Below, piece by piece: positions 33,239 through 42,255 of a stretch of DNA of 64,000 nucleotides. Each line of letters starts with the position of its first letter. Within the stretch, counting starts at the first letter, position 1. The position numbers were made by a program, and so were the translations under genes. The stretch is taken from contig NZ_RWIV01000001.1 of assembly GCF_003944835.1 (NCBI RefSeq), positions 3,957,501 to 4,021,500 of the forward strand. The letters run 5' to 3'. Origin of the DNA: Bacillus sp. HMF5848 (GTDB lineage Bacteria; Bacillota; Bacilli; Bacillales; HMF5848). Below the pieces are notes generated by a model. That model was given only the letters and a program-made list of their open reading frames with translations. It did not search any database and had not been told where the DNA came from.

Positions 33239-34168
33239 TTAAAAGTTTTCTTTAAAGAATGATTGGATTTTGTTGGCGTATTCTTCATCTGTCCAAGGAG
33301 CAAAGAACGCCTCATCATCAAGAATAAAATGTTTATTGCCATCTACTTCCCAAGACAAAACATGTGCTGGTGCGTTTTTAAGTATCCGACTCATATTATC
33401 AATTGGAACTTGGTCGTCTCCCGTAGAATGAATCAAAAGTGCAGGTCGTGAACCAAGGTTGGCAATTTGTTCTTTTGGCGAGAGATGGGCTGTTTGCCAG
33501 CCGTACTTAAAATTAGTATATAGCTTCACAAATGGCTTTTGAATTGAAACATACGCTTTTGGCGCTCCCATTAAAAGCATATTGTCAGCAAAATTATCTT
33601 CAAATGATGAATAGGCAGACAAGCTTACTAACCCATCAATCTCTGAATTATTACCAATAGCATTAATTGCAACCGATCCACCCATAGAGAGTCCATATAC
33701 AACAATAGGCTTTTGAGCCATCTCTGCATTTGACATAATATGCTTAACAACGGCATCTACATCCAAGGTTTCCTTATAACCGAGAGAAATTAACTCTCCG
33801 TCGCTTTCACCGTGCGCTCTCATTTCTAGCAAATAACTGTCGTATCCTAAATCACGAAACCACTGTGCGTGTCCGTAGAACGCTGTAACAGATGGATTAT
33901 GAATACCCGATAAAAAAATAATTGACCCCTGTGGCTCCCTAGCAGGAACATAATACGTTACGACATTATGTCCATCAAAAGTTTCCAACTTAAGTACATC
34001 ACTTTCTAGCCCATAATCATTTGCCGCATACACCTCTGAAAAATCAACATGCATATTAACCATGTCACTTGTGACCAAGTGGGGAATAGTTAACAAAAAT
34101 CCAATCCCTATCAAACCAACACACCCTAATACAATAGCTAATATTTTTTTGGATAAAAGACGACTCAT
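33239..34168 (-). CDS. Membrane-anchored alpha/beta hydrolase
   Basis: A 309-residue protein. An N-terminal transmembrane anchor (ILAIVLGCVGLIGIGFLLTI) is followed by an alpha/beta-hydrolase domain. It contains the nucleophile elbow VVYGLSMGGS (Ser in G-x-S-x-G), the acid residue in HSTGDDQVP and the histidine in GNKHFIL. Hydrolases of this layout act on esters or peptides at the outer face; no substrate is suggested by context. GGAG precedes the ATG at modest spacing. It is a single gene. Confidence 0.85.
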   Translation of the reverse strand: MSRLLSKKILAIVLGCVGLIGIGFLLTIPHLVTSDMVNMHVDFSEVYAANDYGLESDVLKLETFDGHNVVTYYVPAREPQGSIIFLSGIHNPSVTAFYGHAQWFRDLGYDSYLLEMRAHGESDGELISLGYKETLDVDAVVKHIMSNAEMAQKPIVVYGLSMGGSVAINAIGNNSEIDGLVSLSAYSSFEDNFADNMLLMGAPKAYVSIQKPFVKLYTNFKYGWQTAHLSPKEQIANLGSRPALLIHSTGDDQVPIDNMSRILKNAPAHVLSWEVDGNKHFILDDEAFFAPWTDEEYANKIQSFFKENF

Positions 34169-34327
34169 ACCAACAACTCCATCCGCGAACTTTTCATCAT
34201 AACAGTTACATATTAGTAAATTAATTATGGAAAAATATAACTCTCACTCCACCATCTGAAGCATAGCATCATTCTTGAAAAACAGTAACTATTTTTAAAA
34301 AGTTGTCGATAGATTGTAAGAATTTTG

Positions 34328-34675
34328 GCAGACTGGGGACGGTTCTCGTTCTGCCTTGACAGCGGAAGTGGATGCATGAGAACCGGCCACACGCTATATT
34401 CTTGCTTGAGAGTTTGCTTCGTGAGACTCGAGACACCGTACTGCCTCCCCACCTCTGACTTGGATGCATGAGAACCGGCCACACGCTATATTCTTGCTTG
34501 AGAGTTGACTTCGTGAGACTCGAGACACCGTACTGCCTCCCCACCTCTGACTTGGATGCACGAGAACCGGCCACACGCCATATTCTTGCTTGAGAGTTTG
34601 CTTCGTGAGACTCGAGACACCGTACTACCTCCCCACCTCTGACTTGGATGCATGAGAACCGTCCCCGCACTGCCG
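34328..34675. repeat. 92-bp tandem repeat with REP borders
   Basis: After one forward REP (34328-34355), the block starting GGATGCATGAGAACCGG recurs at 34370, 34462, 34554 and 34646, exactly 92 bp apart. The first three carry GGCCACACGC instead of GTCCCC, while the last reverts to the standard REP end (GTCCCCGCACTGCC). The array lies between divergent hydrolase and BCCT genes and fills the 34169-34779 spacer. A perfect TATAAT at 34715-34720 probably belongs to the BCCT promoter; TGTCGAA (34700-34706) just before it resembles a Spo0A box. Confidence 0.9.
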
Positions 34676-34779
34676 TGATAGGGTTGCTAATTCGCACGGT
34701 GTCGAAATCTGTAGTATAATGATGTTTTACTATCAGCATCAAGGAAGACCTAAAGCACAATAAAGGAGAAAATGAATTT

Positions 34780-36300
34780 ATGAAGAGAATATCGAATGTT
34801 TTTTGGATTACTGTTGCTATTTTACTTGTAGCAGTGGTAATTGGCGTAGCAGCGCCTACTTCTTTTCAAGATGTGACCTCTAACGTACAATCATTTTTAA
34901 CGTCATCATTCGGCTGGTATTATTTAATTCTAGTTACAGTTATTGTCATATTTTGTATATTTTTAATATTTAGTCCCGTAGGAATGATCAAGCTCGGGAA
35001 GCCTGATGAGAAACCCGAATACTCAAAAGCAACATGGTTTTCTATGCTATTCAGTGCTGGTATGGGAATTGGACTAGTATTTTGGGGGGCAGCAGAACCT
35101 TTATCTCATTATATAAGCCCACCATTAGCTGACAGCAGTACTGCCATTGCAAACAAAGAAGCAATGAGATACACGTTTTTCCACTGGGGCATTCATGCTT
35201 GGGGTATATACGCCATAGTCGCATTGGCGTTGGCATATTACAAATTCCGTAAAGATGAACCAGGCTTAATCTCTGCTACTCTTAGACCTGTTTTAGGGAG
35301 AACAATTGAAGGTCCACTCGGCACTATTATTGATGTTCTTGCTGTATTTGCTACCGTTGTCGGAGTTGCCACTACGCTAGGCTTTGGTGCTGCACAAATT
35401 AATGGTGGACTAACATTTTTACTTGGTATACCAAATAATTTCACGGTCCAATTCATTATCATTGCCGCTGTTACAGTTCTATTTATGATTTCAGCATGGA
35501 CAGGACTTGGTAAAGGTATTAAATACTTAAGTAATACGAACATGGTTCTTGCTATTTGTTTATTTGGATTAATGTTCTTTGTTGGTCCAACAGTATTGAT
35601 TTTAGATATGTTCACAGATACCATCGGTCGCTATATACAAAACTTCGCACAAATGAGTTTTCGTATCGCGCCGTTAAATGCTGAACACCGCTCATGGATT
35701 AACGGTTGGACGATATTCTATTGGGCTTGGTGGATTTCTTGGTCACCATTCGTAGGTATTTTTATTGCACGCGTATCACGTGGCCGGACAATTAGAGAGT
35801 TTTTAATTGGTGTCTTGCTTTTACCGGCACTTGTAAGCTTTCTATGGTTTGCTACATTTGGAACAGCAGCCATTGAAATTCAAAAAGCTGGTAACCTTGA
35901 CTTAACGCAATTTGCAACAGAAGAAGTGCTGTTTGCTATCTTTAGTCAATTCCCAGCTAGTACAGTACTTTCTATTATAGCTGTTGTTTTAATCAGTACC
36001 TTCTTTATTACTTCAGCGGACTCAGCTACATTCGTCCTTGGAATGCAAACGACGTACGGCTCTTTAACACCACCTAATCGTGTAAAATTAACATGGGGAA
36101 TCGCACAATCAACAGTCGCTGTCATTTTACTTTATAGTGGGGGCTTGCAAGGATTACAAAACGCCCTGATTATCGCAGCTTTCCCGTTTTCTATTATTAT
36201 GATTTTAATGATGCTCTCACTATATAAATCTCTAACACTAGAGAAAAAAGAATTAGGGTTGCACTTCAAGCCAATTCGCAAAAATAAACAAGCATCATAG
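34780..36300 (+). CDS. BCCT-family betaine/choline carrier (OpuD-like)
   Basis: A 506-residue sodium-coupled uptake carrier with about twelve membrane segments. Family signatures include [20 protein letters not shown] and the substrate-site helix [20 protein letters not shown], followed by [11 protein letters not shown]. Such carriers import glycine betaine or related trimethylammonium compounds during osmotic stress. AAAGGAG precedes the ATG. It is a single gene between a 92-bp repeat array and a strong terminator. Together with MscL and AblB it points to an organism that copes with salt change; this is an inference. Confidence 0.92.
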   Translation: MKRISNVFWITVAILLVAVVIGVAAPTSFQDVTSNVQSFLTSSFGWYYLILVTVIVIFCIFLIFSPVGMIKLGKPDEKPEYSKATWFSMLFSAGMGIGLVFWGAAEPLSHYISPPLADSSTAIANKEAMRYTFFHWGIHAWGIYAIVALALAYYKFRKDEPGLISATLRPVLGRTIEGPLGTIIDVLAVFATVVGVATTLGFGAAQINGGLTFLLGIPNNFTVQFIIIAAVTVLFMISAWTGLGKGIKYLSNTNMVLAICLFGLMFFVGPTVLILDMFTDTIGRYIQNFAQMSFRIAPLNAEHRSWINGWTIFYWAWWISWSPFVGIFIARVSRGRTIREFLIGVLLLPALVSFLWFATFGTAAIEIQKAGNLDLTQFATEEVLFAIFSQFPASTVLSIIAVVLISTFFITSADSATFVLGMQTTYGSLTPPNRVKLTWGIAQSTVAVILLYSGGLQGLQNALIIAAFPFSIIMILMMLSLYKSLTLEKKELGLHFKPIRKNKQAS

Positions 36301-36453
36301 TCTTAATAAAACACATGTTTTAGACGCAAACGTATGACACGTCAATGCTTGTAAGTGTAAGTGCCTGAAACCACCCTCTCACTTGCACTTGCAGAAACAG
36401 AAGAATACGAGCACAGTGGACAGAGCTACAATTACAAGCCAGACCAATCATAA

Positions 36454-36505
36454 AAGCAAAGAGACTGAAGTACATGAAACTACTTCAATGTCTCTTTGCT
36501 TTTTT
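36454..36505 (+). terminator. Rho-independent terminator of the BCCT gene
   Basis: AAGCAAAGAGAC pairs with GTCTCTTTGCTT around a loop of inverted AGTA/TACT, followed by a T-run. A REP unit starts immediately at the end of the T-run. The 36301-36453 interval shows no gene. Confidence 0.88.
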
Positions 36506-36588
36506 GGATGCATGGGGACGGTTCTCGTGCTTCCTTCCCACCGTCGTCATAAAGTGCTTGGATGCACGAGAACCGTCCCCAGTTTGCC
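36506..36588. repeat. REPIN after the BCCT terminator
   Basis: A forward unit (GGATGCATGGGGACGGTTCT at 36506) and an inverted unit ending in TTTGCC at 36588, joined by TTCCCACCGTCGTCATAAAG. It is 83 bp long, nearly the size of the other REPINs. Confidence 0.9.
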
Positions 36589-36664
36589 GATCATAAAATT
36601 ATTGACAGGACGAACCCTTCAACTTGATAATGACATAAGATTCTTATATAAGGAGCTTCACATA

Positions 36665-37783
36665 ATGAAATCTAACACACTAAAACCAATTACACCTTGC
36701 TTTGATCCATGGGAAGCCTATATGGATATAGATGAACATCATAAGCTCACTCTATCAAACATTGAATTTACAACAACAACACTATGCAACATGCGCTGTG
36801 AGCATTGCGCCGTCGGCTACACTTTGCAACCAAAAGATCCCGCTGCACTGCCGCTAGATTTATTGCTTAAAAGACTTGATGAAATCCCTACCCTTCGTTC
36901 TTTAAGCATTACAGGTGGCGAGCCTATGCTATCGAAAAAATCAGTAAAAAATTACGTTCTTCCTTTATTAGAGTACGCTCACTCTCGAGGCGTTCGGACT
37001 CAACTGAATTCGAACCTTACTCTTGACTTAGAAAGATACAAACAGATTGCCTCTTTTCTAGATGTACTGCATATCTCTCATAACTGGGGTACGATGGAGG
37101 ATTTCGTAGAAGGTGGCTTTGCCATGATGGAGCGCAAACCAACACCCGACCAGCGCGCAGCACTATTCCAGCGCATGATAGATAATAGTAAAGTACTTGT
37201 AGAAATGGGTGTTATGGTTTCGGCTGAAACTATGTTAAACAAAAGAACGTTGCCTCACTTAGAAAAGATACATAAGCAAATTGTCGAAGAAATGCACTGC
37301 CAAAGACATGAACTACATCCAATGTACCCTTCCGATTTTGCTTCCACATTAAAAGCACTTAGCTTGCAAGATATACGCGAGGCTATACATCACATCCTAG
37401 ATTTCCGAGACGAAAACACTTGGATGCTATTCGGTACTCTACCTTTCTACCCTTGCAGTACCAAGGAAGAAGACCTACAGCTTCTACGACGCCTTTACAA
37501 TAGTAAAAACGTAACTATGCGTAACGATCCAGATGGTCGCTCCCGCTTAAACGTGAACATCTTTACTGGTGATGTAATTGTTACAGACTTCGGTGACACG
37601 CCAGCCTTAGGCAACATTAAAGAAGACCAACTCACAGATGTCTTCTCGAAATGGTTAGCCACAGACCTGGCAAATAGCTTAAACTGTCATTGCCCGGCTA
37701 TACGTTGCCTAGGTCCGAACGTCCTTGTTAAAAATAAATATTACCCAGACGTTAACTTCAAAGAAAGATCAACAAACCTGTAA
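36665..37783 (+). CDS. yfkAB: Radical SAM / CxCxxxxC protein (YfkAB)
   Basis: A 372-residue radical S-adenosylmethionine protein. The cluster motif is CNMRCEHC (C-x3-C-x2-C, about 39-46), followed by SITGGEPML; near the C terminus is CHCPAIRC, the CxCxxxxC signature of the YfkAB family. The reaction is not known. The ATG at 36665 with AAGGAG upstream is preferred; the frame is open to 36383 only through a terminator and a REPIN. In Bacillus subtilis the homologue was described as two frames, yfkA and yfkB; here it is one gene. Confidence 0.88.
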   Translation: MKSNTLKPITPCFDPWEAYMDIDEHHKLTLSNIEFTTTTLCNMRCEHCAVGYTLQPKDPAALPLDLLLKRLDEIPTLRSLSITGGEPMLSKKSVKNYVLPLLEYAHSRGVRTQLNSNLTLDLERYKQIASFLDVLHISHNWGTMEDFVEGGFAMMERKPTPDQRAALFQRMIDNSKVLVEMGVMVSAETMLNKRTLPHLEKIHKQIVEEMHCQRHELHPMYPSDFASTLKALSLQDIREAIHHILDFRDENTWMLFGTLPFYPCSTKEEDLQLLRRLYNSKNVTMRNDPDGRSRLNVNIFTGDVIVTDFGDTPALGNIKEDQLTDVFSKWLATDLANSLNCHCPAIRCLGPNVLVKNKYYPDVNFKERSTNL

Positions 37784-37788
37784 GGCTA

Positions 37789-37935
37789 AATGGGGACGGT
37801 TCTCGGTCTGCTGAGCGAAGCAGGCGGTGGGGGCAAAAAAAGTGGATGCCCCTTGTCAGACAAGGGCAGGGAGGGTTCGAAACCGGTAGAAAAGGACAGA
37901 TCAGCAAAATTACTATAGTTAATCATTCTCTTTTT
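37789..37935 (+). repeat. REP unit plus composite repeat fragment
   Basis: TGGGGACGGTTCTCGGTCTG (from 37789) continues into GAGCGAAGCAGGCGGTGGGG and a run of seven A. The same block of about 58 bp occurs at 52190-52250 with only a few changes. It is followed by GGGTTCGAAACCGGTAG and GGACAGATCAG (about 37873-37905), the left part of the composite hairpin repeat. The remainder to 38196 has no gene. Confidence 0.75.
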
Positions 37936-38048
37936 TCTTTTCATCTATATTTAGTTTTGAATATACCTAATTCTTTAAAAAGGTAAGATTTTTTCAGTAC
38001 TCTCCGGCGGATCTATTACCGCGGGAAAATCACCTATAACAAAAAGCA

Positions 38049-38090
38049 GAAGCTAATCAACAATTTCTAATTTGTTGTTGATTAGCTTCT
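38049..38090. terminator. Perfect 16-bp hairpin, composite repeat type
   Basis: AGAAGCTAATCAACAA and its exact complement enclose a 10-base loop. The hairpin is the most perfect member of the GAAGCTAATCAAC family. It lies between the convergent yfkAB and STAND genes and may terminate either transcript, though the T-run is poor. Confidence 0.7.
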
Positions 38091-38168
38091 TCCTTATACT
38101 CTAACAAAATATCCCAGCAGTCTCTTTAACAGTTTGTATGGCTTCCATACATTGTTAAAACAGGAGCT

Positions 38169-38198
38169 TGGATGCACGAGAACCGTCCCCAGTTTGCT
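38169..38198 (-). repeat. REP unit overlapping a stop codon
   Basis: A single unit (GGATGCACGAGAACCGTCCC and on) ends TTTGCT, where the TAG stop of the STAND gene (38197-38199) overlaps its last bases. Confidence 0.85.
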
Positions 38199-40662
38199 AG
38201 CTATTTAAGCCTTTATTGAGCCTGGTAATACTATCTACCGGCATGCCAATTGTTGTTTCACTGATGCGTTTAGCATTTTGATAAAGCTCTAATGCTTTGT
38301 CTCGGTTCCCTAGTGTCATTTCTAGCTCAGCCATATCAATGAGTATAGTTCCGACTCCTGGATGAACTTCTCCAAGGTAACCTTCTCGTATTCTAAGTGC
38401 CTCTTCATAATAATGCCTTGAAAGGTCAAACTGCTCTTGCTGAAAGTATAATCTCCCTAAGTCGTGATAGGAAGCTGCAATACTTGGGTGATCTTCCCCA
38501 AATTTATTCTCTTTAATTTTTAGCGCTTCAAGATATAACTCCTCAGCAAAATTCAACTTACCTTGTTTATGATAACAACGCCCTAAGTTATTAATAGGAA
38601 TAGCTAAGTCTCTATGTTTTCTATTAAGAAGTTTCTCTCGTATTTCTATTGATTTTTTAAAATTAGTCTCTGCCTCTTCAAATTTTTTTCGCTTTAGTTG
38701 GATCCAACCAAGATTATTATAAGAGTAAGCAGTCCTCACATCCGTTTCACCGAGATGTTCTATTCTTATTTTCAAAGCATTCATATAATATAATTCAGAT
38801 TTCTCATCCAAGTTTTTAATTCTATAAAGCTTTCCTAGTGAAGTGTACGTAACCGCTAATTCGGGAGAGTGTTCACCAAAGTTCTTGATTTGGATATCAA
38901 GAGCTTGAAACAATAGCGACTCAGCTTGGTCCATTTTTATTCCTTTTATAAAATATACAACAGCTAATCGTGATAATGTTTTAACTAGATCAATATGGTC
39001 TGAACCAAGTAGTTTTTCATAAATATCTTTTGCATTAATCAGCATACTTTCCGATCGACCGAACTGCCATAGATCGTTATATATACCGGCAAGGTTAGTT
39101 AAGTGGTGGGCTAGTAATAATGAATCATTGCTGTTTTCTGTTATATGTTTAATGAACTCTTCATAAATCGGAACAATATAATGCCACTGTTTATATTGAT
39201 AGAACACTTTCGTAGCCTCTTCAAACCAGTTGGACACATCTTCAACAGACGCAAATTGAATATGGTGATGCAACGCCTCTGAAAGTGTTGTGACGCCTTG
39301 CGAGCTCAGTTCCCTTTCCGAAGTGCCCTGCAGTAATTGATCATAAAAATGAAAAATGATTGTATGCGTTCCCTGTACTATATCATCTCTCTGATGTTCC
39401 ATTAAGCTTGTCCGCATTAGTTCATGCATGTCCATTTTTCCAGGTTGCACTTCTTGTATAAAAGAAAACCTGCATAAGCTATCAAATGCTGTTAATGGGA
39501 AACCTGTATTAAAATTCATTACCAAACTCTTGAATAATTCGTAATCAAAGAAACGAGGAAAAGCAAGGAGCTTTAACGTTTCTATTTCACTTTGATCAAG
39601 GTACTTAATGAATCTTTCAAATACCTCTTTAGGCGATTTACCAAAATCAGATTCTAACGGTTTACGACCGAACTTCCCCATAATCTCTTCATACGTATCC
39701 ACACAAATATCTAGATAATATGGAACACCTAAGGAAGACTGCATGATATTCTTTTGAATCTTATTATCTGTTATCCCACATGACTCAAGAAAAATTCGAA
39801 TATCATTATCTGAAAGCTGACCGATAAGATGCTGTTCTAAAACGTCTCCCCAATCTGAATCTAGCTCCTCCCAACGCAGCTTTTCTCTGCCACAAATCAC
39901 CCATAAAACCTCTGGGAGCTGTGCAATAAATTCACGAACCCATTCGTCTTGAGTAAAAGCATTTCCCTCTGTTCTGCTTTTTCCCCATAGTGCTTCATAT
40001 GTATCGAAAAAGATGACAACTTGGGATTTCTCAGGTTTATACTCTTTCAAGTCCGCCGCAAAATACATGGGGAGTCGCTGCATAATTTCATTCGGTTCGT
40101 ATTGCTCTAATTTAATTAATTCTGTTTTCATCACTTTATTTAAGTATTTGGGCGCAATCTCTTTACTCTTCATAGCCAGTGTTAATATTTTAGGAGCGAT
40201 ACCCACAACCGGAATATCCCCGATGGTGGAGACAAGGTCAGCGACAAGCCCTCCTTCCTCTAAAAATGGAAGAGAATCTTTATTAACCGAAACATTTGGA
40301 TTCACTTTCGACCAGTAGATTGAATAAGCTAGTTCAAACAGAGGAAATCTAATTTGATATTGTGTCCGGAAATGTTTTCGCAATACGAAAAGAGCATTAT
40401 GTATATCTCGGAAATTAGGCACCTCAAAATCTATCGCTGCCCATACATGGTTAGGGTACTCATTTTTTAGGATTTCCCCGAGCTTCTTTCTCAAACTCGT
40501 TTTCCCAATTCCCCCTATCCCATAGTAAGTTAATACCTTATATTGCTCCTCTTCTTTTCCTATTGCATTAATAAAAGCATCAACAAATTCTTCCCGATCT
40601 GTGAATTGTCTACTTGCGGGAGTCTTGTAATTCTGCAAAGTAAACTTTGGTTTAATTGCCAC
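38197..40662 (-). CDS. STAND-type ATPase with C-terminal tetratricopeptide repeats
   Basis: An 821-residue protein. Walker A is YYGIGGIGKTSLRKK (about 46-60), Walker B is VVIFFDTYEALWGK (about 215-228), and the NTPase core runs to about 400 (IFLESCGITDNK). A winged-helix-like spacer precedes at least seven TPRs (about 520-810), with repeats such as AYSYNNLGWIQLKRKKFEEA and SYHDLGRLYFQQEQFD. STAND proteins are signal-gated oligomerising switches; many are antiphage or stress sensors in which the repeats bind the trigger. No effector domain is obvious at the N terminus, so output may pass through the upstream membrane proteins. Start is GTG at 40662 (GAGGGTGG upstream); further-upstream codons would run through REP sequence. 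Last gene of the dynamin island. Confidence 0.82.
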   Translation of the reverse strand: MAIKPKFTLQNYKTPASRQFTDREEFVDAFINAIGKEEEQYKVLTYYGIGGIGKTSLRKKLGEILKNEYPNHVWAAIDFEVPNFRDIHNALFVLRKHFRTQYQIRFPLFELAYSIYWSKVNPNVSVNKDSLPFLEEGGLVADLVSTIGDIPVVGIAPKILTLAMKSKEIAPKYLNKVMKTELIKLEQYEPNEIMQRLPMYFAADLKEYKPEKSQVVIFFDTYEALWGKSRTEGNAFTQDEWVREFIAQLPEVLWVICGREKLRWEELDSDWGDVLEQHLIGQLSDNDIRIFLESCGITDNKIQKNIMQSSLGVPYYLDICVDTYEEIMGKFGRKPLESDFGKSPKEVFERFIKYLDQSEIETLKLLAFPRFFDYELFKSLVMNFNTGFPLTAFDSLCRFSFIQEVQPGKMDMHELMRTSLMEHQRDDIVQGTHTIIFHFYDQLLQGTSERELSSQGVTTLSEALHHHIQFASVEDVSNWFEEATKVFYQYKQWHYIVPIYEEFIKHITENSNDSLLLAHHLTNLAGIYNDLWQFGRSESMLINAKDIYEKLLGSDHIDLVKTLSRLAVVYFIKGIKMDQAESLLFQALDIQIKNFGEHSPELAVTYTSLGKLYRIKNLDEKSELYYMNALKIRIEHLGETDVRTAYSYNNLGWIQLKRKKFEEAETNFKKSIEIREKLLNRKHRDLAIPINNLGRCYHKQGKLNFAEELYLEALKIKENKFGEDHPSIAASYHDLGRLYFQQEQFDLSRHYYEEALRIREGYLGEVHPGVGTILIDMAELEMTLGNRDKALELYQNAKRISETTIGMPVDSITRLNKGLNS

Positions 40663-40697
40663 ACTAATCCCACCCTCTATAAGTATTTGGCAGTACA

Positions 40698-40798
40698 GGG
40701 ACGGTTCTCGTGCTTCCTTTCCCAACGGAGAAGTCGGCAGAGTGAGAACCGTCCCTTGTCTGCCGTCTTGGCTGCACGAGAACCGTCCCCACTCTGCC
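40698..40798. repeat. 101-bp perfect direct repeat, copy 1 (three REP units)
   Basis: From GGGACGGTTCTCGTGCTTCC to CACTCTGCC this stretch is identical base for base to 43695-43795. It contains one forward and two inverted REP units. The two copies bracket the pair of genes at 40835-43668. Confidence 0.95.
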
Positions 40799-40834
40799 AC
40801 AGCTGGCAGCAAAAACAGCCGCGGTTTTTATGAT

Positions 40835-42247
40835 TTATATGGTTTGGTAGATTTGTTTCCAGTTGTCCATGAGCGTTTCATCTATGACCTTTTCCCGTTC
40901 TGCTCCCGCTTGATATAAGGAATAAAATGATTTGACTAGCATTAGCATCTCTGAGTAGTTAAAGGCCAACGGATTCCATCCGTTCATCCACATTTTTATA
41001 ACATTGCCAGACATAGTGAGTGAATGGGCAAGTGTTAACATGCTAGAAAGCTTGTAATCTCTTTTGTATTCGACTATACTATCAGGTTTTGAGAGCCAGT
41101 GATAAGCTCGAACAATTAATTCCACACTTAACGGTGTTAAAGACATAGTCAAAAAGTGATTGAAGTTATATCCACCGTGGGTGAACATCCGCTCACCTAA
41201 TTCATTCAACCTCATTTTTCTAATTGTTCCTTTATCATTGATTTCAAACGGTGTGTCGAGCGTAATTGCCTGAGTCAACGAGAAAAATGGGGGAGCCACA
41301 CCCTTTTTAGTACCTATATCCGTAATGAAATGCGACAAAGTTTTAACGATCGACATAAACAAATTCATACCTTGAAAATTAGGATTATCTAAAACTGCTA
41401 AATTTCCTTTTTGATCAAAAACTGTCATCGTCCCATTAAAACAATCCAAAACCCCGAACACTAATTGTAAAATTGGATCGTGACCAGGTGTTTTTAATCG
41501 ATGCAGGTTTGCGTTTATTTTAATTTTATCTGATTCTGGAATAATCCGTTGAAAATCATTGATGCGAACAGCATCATATGGTGTTTTAGCCCAGATCTCT
41601 AAACGCTTAATCATAGCATTGTTATCTGGATTTAAATAAGAATCTGTCATCTTATTAATCCATTTACCAACAGGACTTTGTTGACTAGCAGATACATATT
41701 TACTTGCCCCACCTGCAGGGAGTTTGACCAATAATAAGTCTACTAAAAATCCGACTAGGGCAGCCAGTCCGACAACAGTGTAATCCCACTTATTCCACCT
41801 TAGATCTCCAAATTCCCGATAATACTTAGCTTCGATCTCTTTTATTTGTTGACTGGTTAACATCTGCTTAATTGGATCGACAGATAAATCAAGTTCGTAT
41901 GTCTGAATGTATTTGTTAACATCTCTGGAGTACGATTCCCAATCACGAACCTCTAAAGTTGGAATTCTATTAAATTTAGGAAGCTTATATTGAATGTCTT
42001 GCAACTCTGTATCCGAAAGAAGTATTCTCTTCGATACTGGTGCGTTTTGTATCTCTTCAGTTTCACGCTCGAGTCCGAGCATACTAAATAAATCTCCCAT
42101 CTGTTCATCCAGCTCTTCCAATCTGACCTGATGCTCAGTCGTTTTCCCCTCTACATCAGTTGCTACCGTTTGCAAATCAGATAATGTTTTTGCGCTTTTC
42201 TTGAGCTGGTCAGTTTGAGTAAGCAACGCCTTTTCAATATCTTTCAA
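40835..42247 (-). CDS. Membrane-associated protein, function unknown
   Basis: A 470-residue protein. It has an N-terminal coiled coil (1-60), a hydrophobic segment (about 160-178, YTVVGLAALVGFLVDLLLV) and a distinctive HRLKTPGHDPILQLVFGVLD (about 250-270), then a soluble region with conserved-looking aromatic and polar residues (MFTHGGYNFNHFL). The H-x-GHDP motif resembles a metal-site arrangement, but no family is recognised. It starts 8 bp after the preceding gene, so the two are co-translated or coupled. The pair sits between identical 101-bp repeats. Confidence 0.65.
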   Translation of the reverse strand: MKDIEKALLTQTDQLKKSAKTLSDLQTVATDVEGKTTEHQVRLEELDEQMGDLFSMLGLERETEEIQNAPVSKRILLSDTELQDIQYKLPKFNRIPTLEVRDWESYSRDVNKYIQTYELDLSVDPIKQMLTSQQIKEIEAKYYREFGDLRWNKWDYTVVGLAALVGFLVDLLLVKLPAGGASKYVSASQQSPVGKWINKMTDSYLNPDNNAMIKRLEIWAKTPYDAVRINDFQRIIPESDKIKINANLHRLKTPGHDPILQLVFGVLDCFNGTMTVFDQKGNLAVLDNPNFQGMNLFMSIVKTLSHFITDIGTKKGVAPPFFSLTQAITLDTPFEINDKGTIRKMRLNELGERMFTHGGYNFNHFLTMSLTPLSVELIVRAYHWLSKPDSIVEYKRDYKLSSMLTLAHSLTMSGNVIKMWMNGWNPLAFNYSEMLMLVKSFYSLYQAGAEREKVIDETLMDNWKQIYQTI

Positions 42248-42255
42248 CAGTTACC

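Noticed and set aside
34225-34760. Overlapping minus-strand frames of 60-163 codons upstream of the BCCT gene
   Set aside because: Generated by the 92-bp tandem repeat, whose stops are missing in these frames; repeats, not genes.
36383-36664. N-terminal extension of the YfkAB gene
   Set aside because: It would translate a terminator and a REPIN. The ATG at 36665 has a proper ribosome site and matches the family's start.
40663-40812. N-terminal extension of the STAND gene
   Set aside because: It is translated REP sequence; the GTG at 40662 has a ribosome site.
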